DNA from: Nostoc linckia FACHB-104
Lineage (GTDB): Bacteria; Cyanobacteriota; Cyanobacteriia; Cyanobacteriales; Nostocaceae
Length of the DNA: 64,000 nt
Direction of reading: 5' to 3'
NCBI RefSeq assembly: GCF_014696615.1
Contig: NZ_JACJQJ010000034.1
Span: 16,253 to 80,252, forward strand
Below, piece by piece: positions 50,785 through 59,500 of this stretch. The position numbers were made by a program, and so were the translations under genes. A model generated the notes under the pieces. That model did no database searches. It had not been told where the DNA came from and saw only the letters and a program-made list of their open reading frames with translations. Position 1 is the stretch's first letter. The number at the start of each line of letters is the position of its first letter.

Positions 50785-52341
50785 ATGCTTACACTAGACC
50801 GCAAAAAAACATCAGCCCTCCCTTACAGCGTTCTCAACAACAGCATCAAAGAAACCTTCGCTGCCATTGACCGATTTGAATGGCAAGCGGTAGATGAGAT
50901 TCTACAAATGCGAGAGAATCAGATTTACCGCCAAGCTGGCTACAAGACTTTTGAGGAATACTGCCAAGCTGAGTTATCAGCCTGGGGTGGCTACCGAAGA
51001 ATCAATCAACTGCTAGGGGCGAAAAAAGTAATTGATGCAGCTGATAAGTTAGGCGAACACATCAAGAATGAGCGCCAAGCCCGTCCATTACTGCGTTTGG
51101 TCAAGGAACCAGAGAAACTTAAAGCTGCTGTAGCGATCGCACTAGAAGAAAACCCTTCTCCCAGTGAATCAGACTTTGCTGCTGCGGCTAATAAAGTCCT
51201 TCCTCGTCCCTCACGGAAAAAAATTCAGGAACCATTGGTTCCCAAAACCAACAAAGTCAAAGTTACATCACCAACTCACCCTAGGTATGAAGAAGAAGGA
51301 ACTATTGAGGCAGATGCACCCAATGCTTTGCAGCAAATTGTTATATGGGCTGATGGCACCAGAGAATTAGTTAATAATACTGATTTGGATGCTTCGACTT
51401 TACCTTTAGCTCCAGAGAGAATATATCCGTCTCAATACGTTGAAGCAATCGCACAACTTAAGCAACAGCATCAGCAGGAATTAGAAAGGCTAGAGCAGGA
51501 ATTGAGGATTGGACTTCAAGCTGAGGCTACAGCTAAAGCAGAACAACAAGTGCAAGAACAACTGACCGCTTTACAAAATCTGTTTCAGCAGAACAAAGAA
51601 GAAAACATCCAGTTACAGCAACGACTCGATGAGTTGGAAGGATTGAGACAGTTGGAGTTTGAGAACCAGGGACTAAAACAACGTATTCAGGAACTAGAAA
51701 ATGCTGTACAACAACGGCCTGCTCAAGAGTGGGGCAACACTCTGACTAAACAGGCAACTAAAGCCCTGAACAAGCAGGTTAAGCAAGTCTTAGAGCAAAC
51801 AATTGATCTGCGATCGCTTGCTCTTGAACCACCCAAAGAAAATGCCACCGAATGCCTACGACTGATGGGTATAGCGTTGAGCAATCTAGCCAGCGCTATG
51901 AACAATACCCAAGCGTTGGAAGCTGCGGCGTTAATTTTGGGGAGTGAACCAACACCAATTGCGATCGCATATCGTGTAGAACAATTGCAACTACTGCCTC
52001 AAGCTGTTAGCGATATTCGGGCTGTGTTGTCTAAGCCTGGGTGTACTTGGCAGGACTATCTGAGTGTGGCACAAGAGTATGAGCTGATTAAACTTGACTA
52101 TCTTGTGGAATTGACCACGCAAGAGATTGAGCTAATCACCACCTTAGAAAAAGCTGAACAACCTGCTGTGATTGGGGTTGGTTGTCTCGTTGCCCATACT
52201 GATCCTTACCGCACTTTGTATGCAGCCAAAGGAGAAGTTATTGAAGACTTGGGGGATGAGGTTTGGGTGGCTTGGGAACATTGGAAAGAGCAGCCCAAGA
52301 AAACAGACCGATATTTTAAGGATGAATTGCGGCTGTTGTGA
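50785..52341 (+). CDS. Large coiled-coil plasmid protein with ParB/KorB-like N-domain
   Basis: A 518-residue protein. Its N-terminal domain (FEWQAVDEILQMRENQIYRQ, then FEEYCQAELSAWGGYRRIN) resembles the DNA-binding-like part of the protein at 16489. A segment of about 165-205 (HPRYEEEGTIEADAPNALQQ) looks like an SH3-type insert. A long Gln/Glu-rich coiled coil spans about 220-315, and a helical C-terminus ends with another SH3-like part (VGCLVAHTDPYRTLYAAKG). This could be a plasmid segregation or replication accessory factor; that is inference. A structured leader with a possible attenuator precedes it. Confidence 0.6.
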   Translation: MLTLDRKKTSALPYSVLNNSIKETFAAIDRFEWQAVDEILQMRENQIYRQAGYKTFEEYCQAELSAWGGYRRINQLLGAKKVIDAADKLGEHIKNERQARPLLRLVKEPEKLKAAVAIALEENPSPSESDFAAAANKVLPRPSRKKIQEPLVPKTNKVKVTSPTHPRYEEEGTIEADAPNALQQIVIWADGTRELVNNTDLDASTLPLAPERIYPSQYVEAIAQLKQQHQQELERLEQELRIGLQAEATAKAEQQVQEQLTALQNLFQQNKEENIQLQQRLDELEGLRQLEFENQGLKQRIQELENAVQQRPAQEWGNTLTKQATKALNKQVKQVLEQTIDLRSLALEPPKENATECLRLMGIALSNLASAMNNTQALEAAALILGSEPTPIAIAYRVEQLQLLPQAVSDIRAVLSKPGCTWQDYLSVAQEYELIKLDYLVELTTQEIELITTLEKAEQPAVIGVGCLVAHTDPYRTLYAAKGEVIEDLGDEVWVAWEHWKEQPKKTDRYFKDELRLL

Positions 52342-52344
52342 AAA

Positions 52345-52425
52345 GGAGCCAGAAGTCAGAAATCAGAAGTCAGAAGTCAGAAATCAGAAGTCAGAAATCA
52401 GAAGTCAGAAATCAGAAGTCAGAAT
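52345..52425. repeat. Tandem heptamer repeat (TCAGAAG/TCAGAAA)
   Basis: About ten 7-bp units alternating TCAGAAG and TCAGAAA run head to tail immediately after the stop of the gene at 50785. Such short tandem repeats are typical of heterocystous cyanobacteria and prone to copy-number change. Confidence 0.8.
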
Positions 52426-52572
52426 GCTCAATCTTTAAAAAGCTAGAAGTCAATTAATATACAACTTTGCACTTAGGTCAATTCTGGCTCCTGGCTCCTG
52501 AATTCTGTTTCGATAAGCCCTGCGATCGCGTTGGGTGAAATTGTCGTGCGCTAATACTTAGGAGATTTTAAA

Positions 52573-53841
52573 ATGACAGCAACTATTACAAAACCCGTTA
52601 AAAAGCCTACCAAGGAGAAACCCCAGTCTCCATACAAGCGACTACATGTAATTATCCCAATTGAAGATATGTTGTGGGCTCAAGAGCAAAAACCATCAGT
52701 ATCGCAATTATGGCAGGAGTGTTGGACATCCGATCCTTATGGTTCTCGGTGGATGCCCTTGTCTACAGCTTTGGGTTACAGTACTTTTATTTGTGTAAAG
52801 AAAATTCTCTGTGAAAGTGGGTTATTCATTTTCAAGCCGGACAAGTCGATACAAGACGGACGCGAGACAGTTGGCTGGATGGTACGAAATTTGCATGGCA
52901 GCAGAATGAAGGAGTTTTGGGAGAAAGTCAATGCCGAAACCCAACAAGCAAATTCTACAAAACAAGAATCAAATGCTGAGTCTACAGAGAAAAAAGCTGG
53001 CTCTGAAGAAATGGGTTGTAAATACGCAGCGTCTATCTCGGACAAAACCCAGCCAGAACAAGGGTTATACGAACCCTCACGAACTGTTCAGGAACACCTC
53101 ACAAACTCTTCAGTAGAGTTTGTGAGGTGTACTTCTTCCACACAAAATAAAAATTTGCATTGTGAGGAAACGGCGATCGCGCCCTTTGGGGGCGCGTCGC
53201 CTCAGCCAGTTGAATGCGTGGAAGAAGAAAAAGAAGAGTTACCGAAGAAGAATACATGCGTCAGGAGCCAGAATTCAGAATTGAATTCTGTGCGACTGGT
53301 GGATGAATCGTGGTTTAAAGCCCCAGATTTTAAGACGCTCGAAGACTCGCTAACGCTTGTGGATGAAGTGCCGACTCAATCTGCTTTGTTGATAGAAGAA
53401 AAGCAGAATTTGGGTGTTGAAGCGATAGTCCCTCATGAAGACACTAATTCTGCTGCGCCCGCAGCCTCTAGTTTTGAAAATTTGGTAACTCAAAGTAGAG
53501 AACCAGCGCCAGCCAGTATTGAAACTTCGCTGGTGGTTGAGAATGAAACGTTGGGTAATGAGGATAAAACCGATCGTGAAGGCACTGGTTGCGCGTCGTT
53601 CAGCCCAGAGTCTGAGAAATGGTCGAATGAGGCGATCGCCCAGAGGTCAAAAGCACGACCCTGGCGTATGGAAAAGTTAAAGCTAGCAGAGGTATTGAAA
53701 GAAAATCCTGGGTTTGAGTTCCTGAGGGAATGTTGGGAGGATGACCCCGCTTTGCAGATTGTGATTAAGGGGTTGTTAAGGAAGTTTCCGCAGTGGAGTT
53801 ATGTAGCAGTGGATGGTGTGTTGGTTGAGTGGAAGGAGTAG
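52573..53841 (+). CDS. Hypothetical plasmid protein with repeat insertions
   Basis: A 422-residue protein. The N-terminal domain (YKRLHVIIPIEDMLWAQEQK, then PLSTALGYSTFICVKKILCE and MVRNLHGSRMKEFWEKVNAE) looks like a winged-helix or replication-accessory domain. The C-terminal segment (LAEVLKENPGFEFLRECWED, then LRKFPQWSYVAVDGVLVEW) is a second small domain. The long middle is low-complexity and contains translated repeat DNA: a GCGATCGC/GGGGGCGCG palindrome at 53173-53210 and an AGCCAGAATTCAGAA repeat at 53260-53291. The frame survives these insertions. The family is not recognised. Confidence 0.55.
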   Translation: MTATITKPVKKPTKEKPQSPYKRLHVIIPIEDMLWAQEQKPSVSQLWQECWTSDPYGSRWMPLSTALGYSTFICVKKILCESGLFIFKPDKSIQDGRETVGWMVRNLHGSRMKEFWEKVNAETQQANSTKQESNAESTEKKAGSEEMGCKYAASISDKTQPEQGLYEPSRTVQEHLTNSSVEFVRCTSSTQNKNLHCEETAIAPFGGASPQPVECVEEEKEELPKKNTCVRSQNSELNSVRLVDESWFKAPDFKTLEDSLTLVDEVPTQSALLIEEKQNLGVEAIVPHEDTNSAAPAASSFENLVTQSREPAPASIETSLVVENETLGNEDKTDREGTGCASFSPESEKWSNEAIAQRSKARPWRMEKLKLAEVLKENPGFEFLRECWEDDPALQIVIKGLLRKFPQWSYVAVDGVLVEWKE

Positions 53842-54050
53842 CAGCAAAAACGCCGTTTATTCATTCACCCTAAGGGTGACGCTCCTGCGTCGCTAACGGC
53901 AGTTCCTTTAAGCGGGGGAACCCCGCCAACGGACTGTCTCAGCAAGAGCGAATATCTGCATAGCTAAAATTTATCCCTGCAAGATGAAATATTCGTATCA
54001 ACATAGCAGGCACCAATCAGTGAAAGTTGAGTAATTCTATTCAGAATTAG
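53842..54050. repeat. GC-rich palindromic repeats in intergenic region
   Basis: Between about 53866 and 53942 are CCCTAAGGG, GACGCTCCTGCGTCGC and GCGGGGGAACCCCGC (53912-53926) palindromes of a dispersed repeat type. No gene is seen here. Confidence 0.45.
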
Positions 54051-54132
54051 CGCCAGAACCCAGATGTATAGGCAGCACTGTTGAAGCATAACCATGTCAT
54101 TACCTAAACTGCCTTCTAGTTCTGTTCTGGCG
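54051..54132. other. Inverted-repeat element before SLATT-like gene
   Basis: CGCCAGAAC (54051-54059) and GTTCTGGCG (54124-54132) are perfect complements 64 bp apart, with inner GGCAG / CTGCC pairing. It could be a small folded RNA or a short element. No flanking duplication is visible. Confidence 0.4.
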
Positions 54133-54211
54133 TGACAGAAAATCTTACCAAAGTTGCTATATAAATTTTGTACTTTGATTTAATAGCTTTAAGCTTTTAA
54201 GGAATAGTGCC

Positions 54212-54706
54212 ATGAAAACTGATGAAGAAAGCCACAAACCTTCTAGAGAAAAAGCGATTACTTATTGTCAAGACTTAATAGAGTATTACAAAAGTTGCAG
54301 GAAGAAGTTTCGTAATGCCTGGTATGGCTCACAGGCTGCTACTGTAATTTTAGCTGCTGCAACTCCTGTTCTTATATTAGGAAATGCACCAAAAGTACTA
54401 CAAGCAATTCCTCCGACATTGGCTTCTATTACTGGTGGTCTAGCAGTATTTCGGTGGCAGGAGAATTGGATAATTGGGAAATCCACTCAAGAAGCTCTGG
54501 AAGCTGAGTTAATAGCTTTTGAGATTGGTGTAACAGAATCTTATCGAGTTAGTGAGGACAAAGCAGTTGATAATTTTATCACTCGCATAAACACATTACA
54601 TTTGGCTCAAGTAAAAGAGTGGAGCGCCATTCTTTTGAGAAATAAGCTACTTCTAAAAAACAGTGAAGATGGTGAGGATAATCTGGAAGATTCTACTTTG
54701 ATTTAA
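54212..54706 (+). CDS. SLATT/DUF4231-like membrane protein
   Basis: A 164-residue protein. It opens with a charged helix (ITYCQDLIEYYKSCRKKFRNAWYG), then has two hydrophobic segments (about residues 45-63, AATVILAAATPVLILG, and 68-84, IPPTLASITGGLAVF). A long C-terminal helix with W/E-rich start follows (RWQENWIIGKSTQEALEAELI). This order matches the DUF4231/SLATT family, whose members are thought to be membrane effectors in second-messenger or other conflict systems. No nucleotide cyclase or partner is adjacent. An AIPR-like gene lies convergently beyond it. Confidence 0.65.
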   Translation: MKTDEESHKPSREKAITYCQDLIEYYKSCRKKFRNAWYGSQAATVILAAATPVLILGNAPKVLQAIPPTLASITGGLAVFRWQENWIIGKSTQEALEAELIAFEIGVTESYRVSEDKAVDNFITRINTLHLAQVKEWSAILLRNKLLLKNSEDGEDNLEDSTLI

Positions 54707-54862
54707 GAATTTAAAGACAAATTCTAAATCCCAGCATCACTTGCTCAAGGTTAACGCAGTCCTGCTTTTGCTGTGGGTACATCTAATTTTAATTATGGTG
54801 ATGCTTTTTTGGAAAGCGCATTTTGCAATCGAAGTCTAACAATACGCTTTCCACCATAATAA

Positions 54863-56065
54863 TCAATTCACTAGTTTCAAATCTTCGCGCTTGGTGTTTG
54901 AGCCAACCATCTTGATCAACTGCTGATTCAAGTAGCTTTGCGCTGAAACGTAAAGGTTATCCCAAATTACCGGATTGCGGCAGATTTTAGTCCCAACTGT
55001 ATTCCCAGCTAATTTTTCTGACACCAAGTATTTCCTGTAATAGTTAGTCCACAGATGTTGCAGGAAATCAAGAGCGAACTCATCAAAAGGAATAATCCAA
55101 TTGTACTGTTCGTCCAAAAATACCCGATAAGCAGCAACAATGGGCATAGCAATATCAGCAGGCGCGCTAAACCCAAAAGAATATCGGCTATCTGGCAAGA
55201 GCGTATTCTTGCGTGGGTCAATTGAGGCTAAGTCAATGATTCCTTTTTTTCTGGGCTTGGTGATATGTTCCTCAATAGTCTTAAACAATTGTTGCTCAAT
55301 CCACAATGCTTTTGGCAGTAGCGGCAGTAATTTCGATAGTCTTTGTCTTTCCGCTTCACTCAAGGACGGTGTATTGCTCACAGGTGGGTGTTTGGTTCTA
55401 CTCTTGCTGTCTGGGTTGTATTTGTTTCTGTCCAGGCAATTCATCAACTTAATTAAATGGTTGACGTTGCATTGGGGACTTTTGGGCGCACCGCTTTGGT
55501 TTTGGTAATAAGCTATGCGGAATTTGGTTTCTTGGTCACGCTCTAGTTGCGCTAAAAACTGTTTAATGAATTTATAATCACCCCTAGCATTGACCTTTGA
55601 GCGCGCATCTACAGGGGCAGATGTATTGGATGCTAAGGCGATATCTTTGGCTTCATCCTCACTTAGCCCAATATGAATGGTAACTTTAACCCTGGCTTTG
55701 GAGAGGTCAAACTTGTAGCCTCTGGCCTGTTGAAAGGCTAAAATTGTATGCCCCCCGTTAATGATGCCATCACTACCGCCTTCTTGTGCCTCAAGGATTT
55801 CTAAGTCTAGCTGTGTCTTTTTACTGTTAGGCTTAACCTTATTTGCACACAGCACGATGCCGCTATGTCGCTCAAAGAATTTTTCGGGTTCAGTGGTCAA
55901 TGAGTCATAGATTTGTCTGTAAGTGGAACTTTTGCGGTTAGGTTCTCTGATATTTGGCTCTAATGGAAGGTCAGTGGGAAAGGTATCTACATGGGCGGTA
56001 GCGACAATGCAGTTAGAATTTGCATTGAAAAACTGATCTACTTTTAAAGCCCAATTTTTTGGCAT
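54863..56065 (-). CDS. AIPR-family (abortive-infection-like) protein
   Basis: I start at the ATG at 56065 (MPKNWALKVDQFF), giving 400 residues, because the upstream 24 codons are not protein-like. The family core is seen in SGIVLCANKVK, then GGSDGIINGGHTILAFQQA (the INGGxT motif), followed by VKVTIHIGLSEDEAKDIALA and ASNTSAPVDARSKVNARGDY. These are hallmarks of AIPR proteins, associated with phage-abortive systems, though many members have no tested role. The C-terminal half is helical. It is convergent with the SLATT-like gene and divergent from the gene at 56183. Confidence 0.7.
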   Translation of the reverse strand: MPKNWALKVDQFFNANSNCIVATAHVDTFPTDLPLEPNIREPNRKSSTYRQIYDSLTTEPEKFFERHSGIVLCANKVKPNSKKTQLDLEILEAQEGGSDGIINGGHTILAFQQARGYKFDLSKARVKVTIHIGLSEDEAKDIALASNTSAPVDARSKVNARGDYKFIKQFLAQLERDQETKFRIAYYQNQSGAPKSPQCNVNHLIKLMNCLDRNKYNPDSKSRTKHPPVSNTPSLSEAERQRLSKLLPLLPKALWIEQQLFKTIEEHITKPRKKGIIDLASIDPRKNTLLPDSRYSFGFSAPADIAMPIVAAYRVFLDEQYNWIIPFDEFALDFLQHLWTNYYRKYLVSEKLAGNTVGTKICRNPVIWDNLYVSAQSYLNQQLIKMVGSNTKREDLKLVN

Positions 56066-56182
56066 AGTTCTCTTGTGTAATTTTGCAGTGCATATTATTG
56101 AAGAATACAAAATTCCACAAGTAAACGGGATATTCAAGGAAAGTTTGCGCTGAAGAATGATGACTATCGTGAAGTACGCTCT

Positions 56183-56551
56183 TTGCGATTAACAGATGAT
56201 ACTTGGAAGGCTATTGGTATTGCTTCTGAATGTTTTGGCTTAACCCGTGCTGATTATTTAGAACACATTGTTAGACATAACGCTCTTCCTTCTATTACAC
56301 GGGAAGACTCAGGATTTTTAGCTGACACTCCACCAGAAAACGAATCCCAACCGAGTATTACACGGCAGAGGGAGTTTCATCTAACATCTGATAAGGCCGC
56401 AAAACAGTCTGTTGGGTTGGCGATAGAGGAACTTGAAATTTTACGTGATCGTGTTTTGTCTGAACTGAAATTGGGTAAGCAAGCTACTGGGTATAAAACT
56501 GCTCAGAAGATTCTCAATCGTTTCATTACTGAACTAATCGGTTCAGTTTAG
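56183..56551 (+). CDS. Plasmid-type small protein; start codon lost or unusual
   Basis: The listed start is a TTG at 56183 (122 residues). The same frame stays open upstream to about 56102 and encodes a protein-like NSTSKRDIQGKFALKNDDYREVRS before RLTDDTWKAIGIASECFGLT. An N-terminal KRDIQGKF motif fits known cyanobacterial plasmid proteins, so the true start is probably near 56105, where an ATA stands in place of an ATG. The helical part (TWKAIGIASECFGLTRADYLE) resembles a helix-turn-helix. The C-terminal part is helical. Likely a DNA-binding protein; unproven. Confidence 0.5.
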   Translation: MRLTDDTWKAIGIASECFGLTRADYLEHIVRHNALPSITREDSGFLADTPPENESQPSITRQREFHLTSDKAAKQSVGLAIEELEILRDRVLSELKLGKQATGYKTAQKILNRFITELIGSV

Positions 56552-56579
56552 CTGTTTGGGGAATTCGCCAACGGTATCC

Positions 56580-59500
56580 CTATCTCGGCTCAATACCTGA
56601 ATCGCAGAAATTATCTACTCGCAAGGGTAAGTAAATAGCAAAACAACTACCTACCCCCAGTTCACTGGTTAATGTCACTTCACCTCCGTGCAGTTCAACG
56701 ATGCGTTTGACGAGAGCTAATCCTAATCCTGTACCCTCATAGTTGCGATTGAAGCTGCTATCAATTTGAATGAATGGTTCAAATACTCTCTGGAAATTTT
56801 CGGGAGCGATACCAATCCCTGTGTCAGTGATGGCAATTTGTAGATAATTTTGCGGCTCGGTTGCACTGGGGGAAATAAATTCTAGGGTAATAGAACCACC
56901 CTCTGGGGTAAATTTGACGGCATTATTGAGGAGATTAATTAACACTTGGCGAATACGTAGTTCATCTATGTACAATGTGGGTAAATCAATCGGTAATTTA
57001 CTTTCTATCTGAATCGATTTTTTGGCAGCTAGGGGTTTGATAAATTCGAGACTTTGTTGGCATAAAGGTATAATTGCGGTATTTGCACAGTTAAGTTGAA
57101 TTTGCCCTGATGCAATTTTAGAGAGATCGAGAATTTCGTTAATTAATTCGAGTAAATGATTACCACTGCTCTCGATAGTTTTTAAGGCTCGCTGTTGTTT
57201 GTCGTTGACTTTCCCAAATACTTCATCCTGCAATCCCTCAGTCATACCTAAAATTGCATTTAGGGGGGTACGTAATTCGTGACTCATGGTAGCTAAAAAT
57301 TCGTCCTTAAGGCGGGTAGCACGGATGAGTTCTGCATTGGTTTTTTCGAGTTGTTCTTCGTGTCTTTTGCGATCGCTGATATCTCGAATAATACCCTGGT
57401 GTCGAATCACATGACCTTCAGCATCATAAATCGGGGTAGCGTTGACTGTGACCCACAAATAACTACCGTCTTGACACAGATGGCGAAATTCTTGATTGAG
57501 AATTTTTTCACCTTGCTCAAATATGCGTCTCATTGATCCCAACATCCCTTCTAAGTCATCGGGATGAATCAAATCTAAGGAGGATTTACCCACGTAATCA
57601 GCAGAGTTTAATCCAAACATGGTCTGAAATTGCGGGGAGAGATAACTCAATGTACCGTCTGTTTCTGCTGACCAAATTACGTCGGTAACTCCTTCTACCA
57701 AGCCCCGGAATTTGGCTTCACTTTCTGCTAAGGCGATTTCTGCTTGTTTGCGTTCATGAAGTGCAGTTTGCTGTTCGGTGATATCGATCAAAACACCGTC
57801 CGACATCATTAACCCGTCTGGGTAGATTTTAGGTTGGGAGACTACTTTAATCCATTTTATCTTACCTGTATACGAGATAATACGGAATTCTTCTCGAAAA
57901 GGGGAGAGATTCTTGATAGATTGCTCGATGGCTTGCTCAATTCTGGGGTGATCATCAGGATGTTCAAAGTCGCTTAAAACATATTCTCCTGCCATCACAG
58001 CTTCAGCACTGACACCATAAAGAGCATAGCAGCCAGAACTTACATAGGGGGTGAATCGCGATCCGTCCTTGAGGTTAATACCAGCCCTAAAAATGACTCC
58101 TGGGATGTTCTGCGCGAGAGTTTGGAAGCGGGATTCACTCTCACGTAGTTCTTGCAGTGATCGCTCTAACTGTTGGGCATAAGATTGAGATTGTTCATAC
58201 AACCTGGCATTTACCAGGGAAATGGCGGCTTGGGAACAGAGCAATTTCAGCAATTCTACTCGCTCATCAGTAAAAGCTCCAGAGGTGATAGCATTTTCTA
58301 AATACAGGATACCCAGCAACTGCCCTTGATTGAGAATCGGTGTACACAACAAACTCTTGGGTTGAAACTGGAGACAATAGGGATCATTAATGGTGCTGAC
58401 ATGGTTTTTACCGTCGGTAATCACTGTTTCTAGGGTGCGCTCAACATAATGAATGAGGGCGTGGGGAATCTGTTGGCATTGATCTACAGCTTTGCGTTCC
58501 AGAGATTGAACAGCATGATCAAAATACTTAATCCCCAGTTGTAAAGTGCCTTCATAGTTGAGGAACAGAGCAGCTTTGTCAGCACCAGCATTAGTAATCA
58601 CAAGTTGGGTGAGATTCTGTAGCAGTCGATCAAGTTGGATTTCGCTGGAGAGGGTTTGATAGGCTTTGAGAACTGTATTTAAGTCCAGCGTGGCAGAAAA
58701 TTTGTTAGCAGATATAGATGATTTAGTTGATAGTGATCCACTAATCCCAGATTTTGTCAAGTAAAAAATTGGTGTCAGTAAATTGGGATAGTGTTTTGCC
58801 AAATCATCTGTTTTGGCTTTTGCTCCCCATCGAGCATAGCAGTAGTAAGCTTCTTGCATATATCCGGCGGCAACTTTTTCTTTGCCCCAGTCAAGGTAAA
58901 ATTTAGCAGTCAGTTCATTAGCTAAGGCTTCATCTTGAAGGAAGTGGTTTGCTTGGGCTAGGGAAATGGCGCGATCATAAGCTTCTATGGCATCGGTTTT
59001 ATTGCCCAATACCCGACACCGTTCTGCTTCCATTAGTTGCCAACGATGCTGATGGTTGCTGGGAGCTAATGTTCCCCAATACTGCAATTGGTTTTGATAT
59101 TGTTGAACTTTTAACAGGATGTTTTGTTGTTCTGGAGAAGATGCAGTGGCATACTGGGTTAACTGAATTAAGGCATCCAAGCACGAGTAGACAGGAATTA
59201 AAAAAGTAGCGATCGCCCCATCTAGGTATTGAGCAGTTTGAGCAGAAATTTGGCTGGCTGCTGCATATTTGCCAAACAAATAATAGAGAAAGCATTGATT
59301 CACATACCACAGACACAATGCCGTGCGTTGATTGGTTGCTTGCAGCTGTGGTATGTGTATTTCTAGGTTAAATACTGCTCCCCTTAACTGATCAGGAACT
59401 CCTTGTCCCTGTCCCAGTAAATTCAATACAGTTTGTTGCTGAATGTCGTGTTCATGGCGAGAAGTGCTGTGTTTATAATTTTTAATAGTTGGGTAATAGG

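Noticed and set aside
52345..52425. Regular repeats that could be mistaken for a CRISPR array
   Set aside because: Units are 7 bp, head to tail with no spacers, and no cas gene is present.
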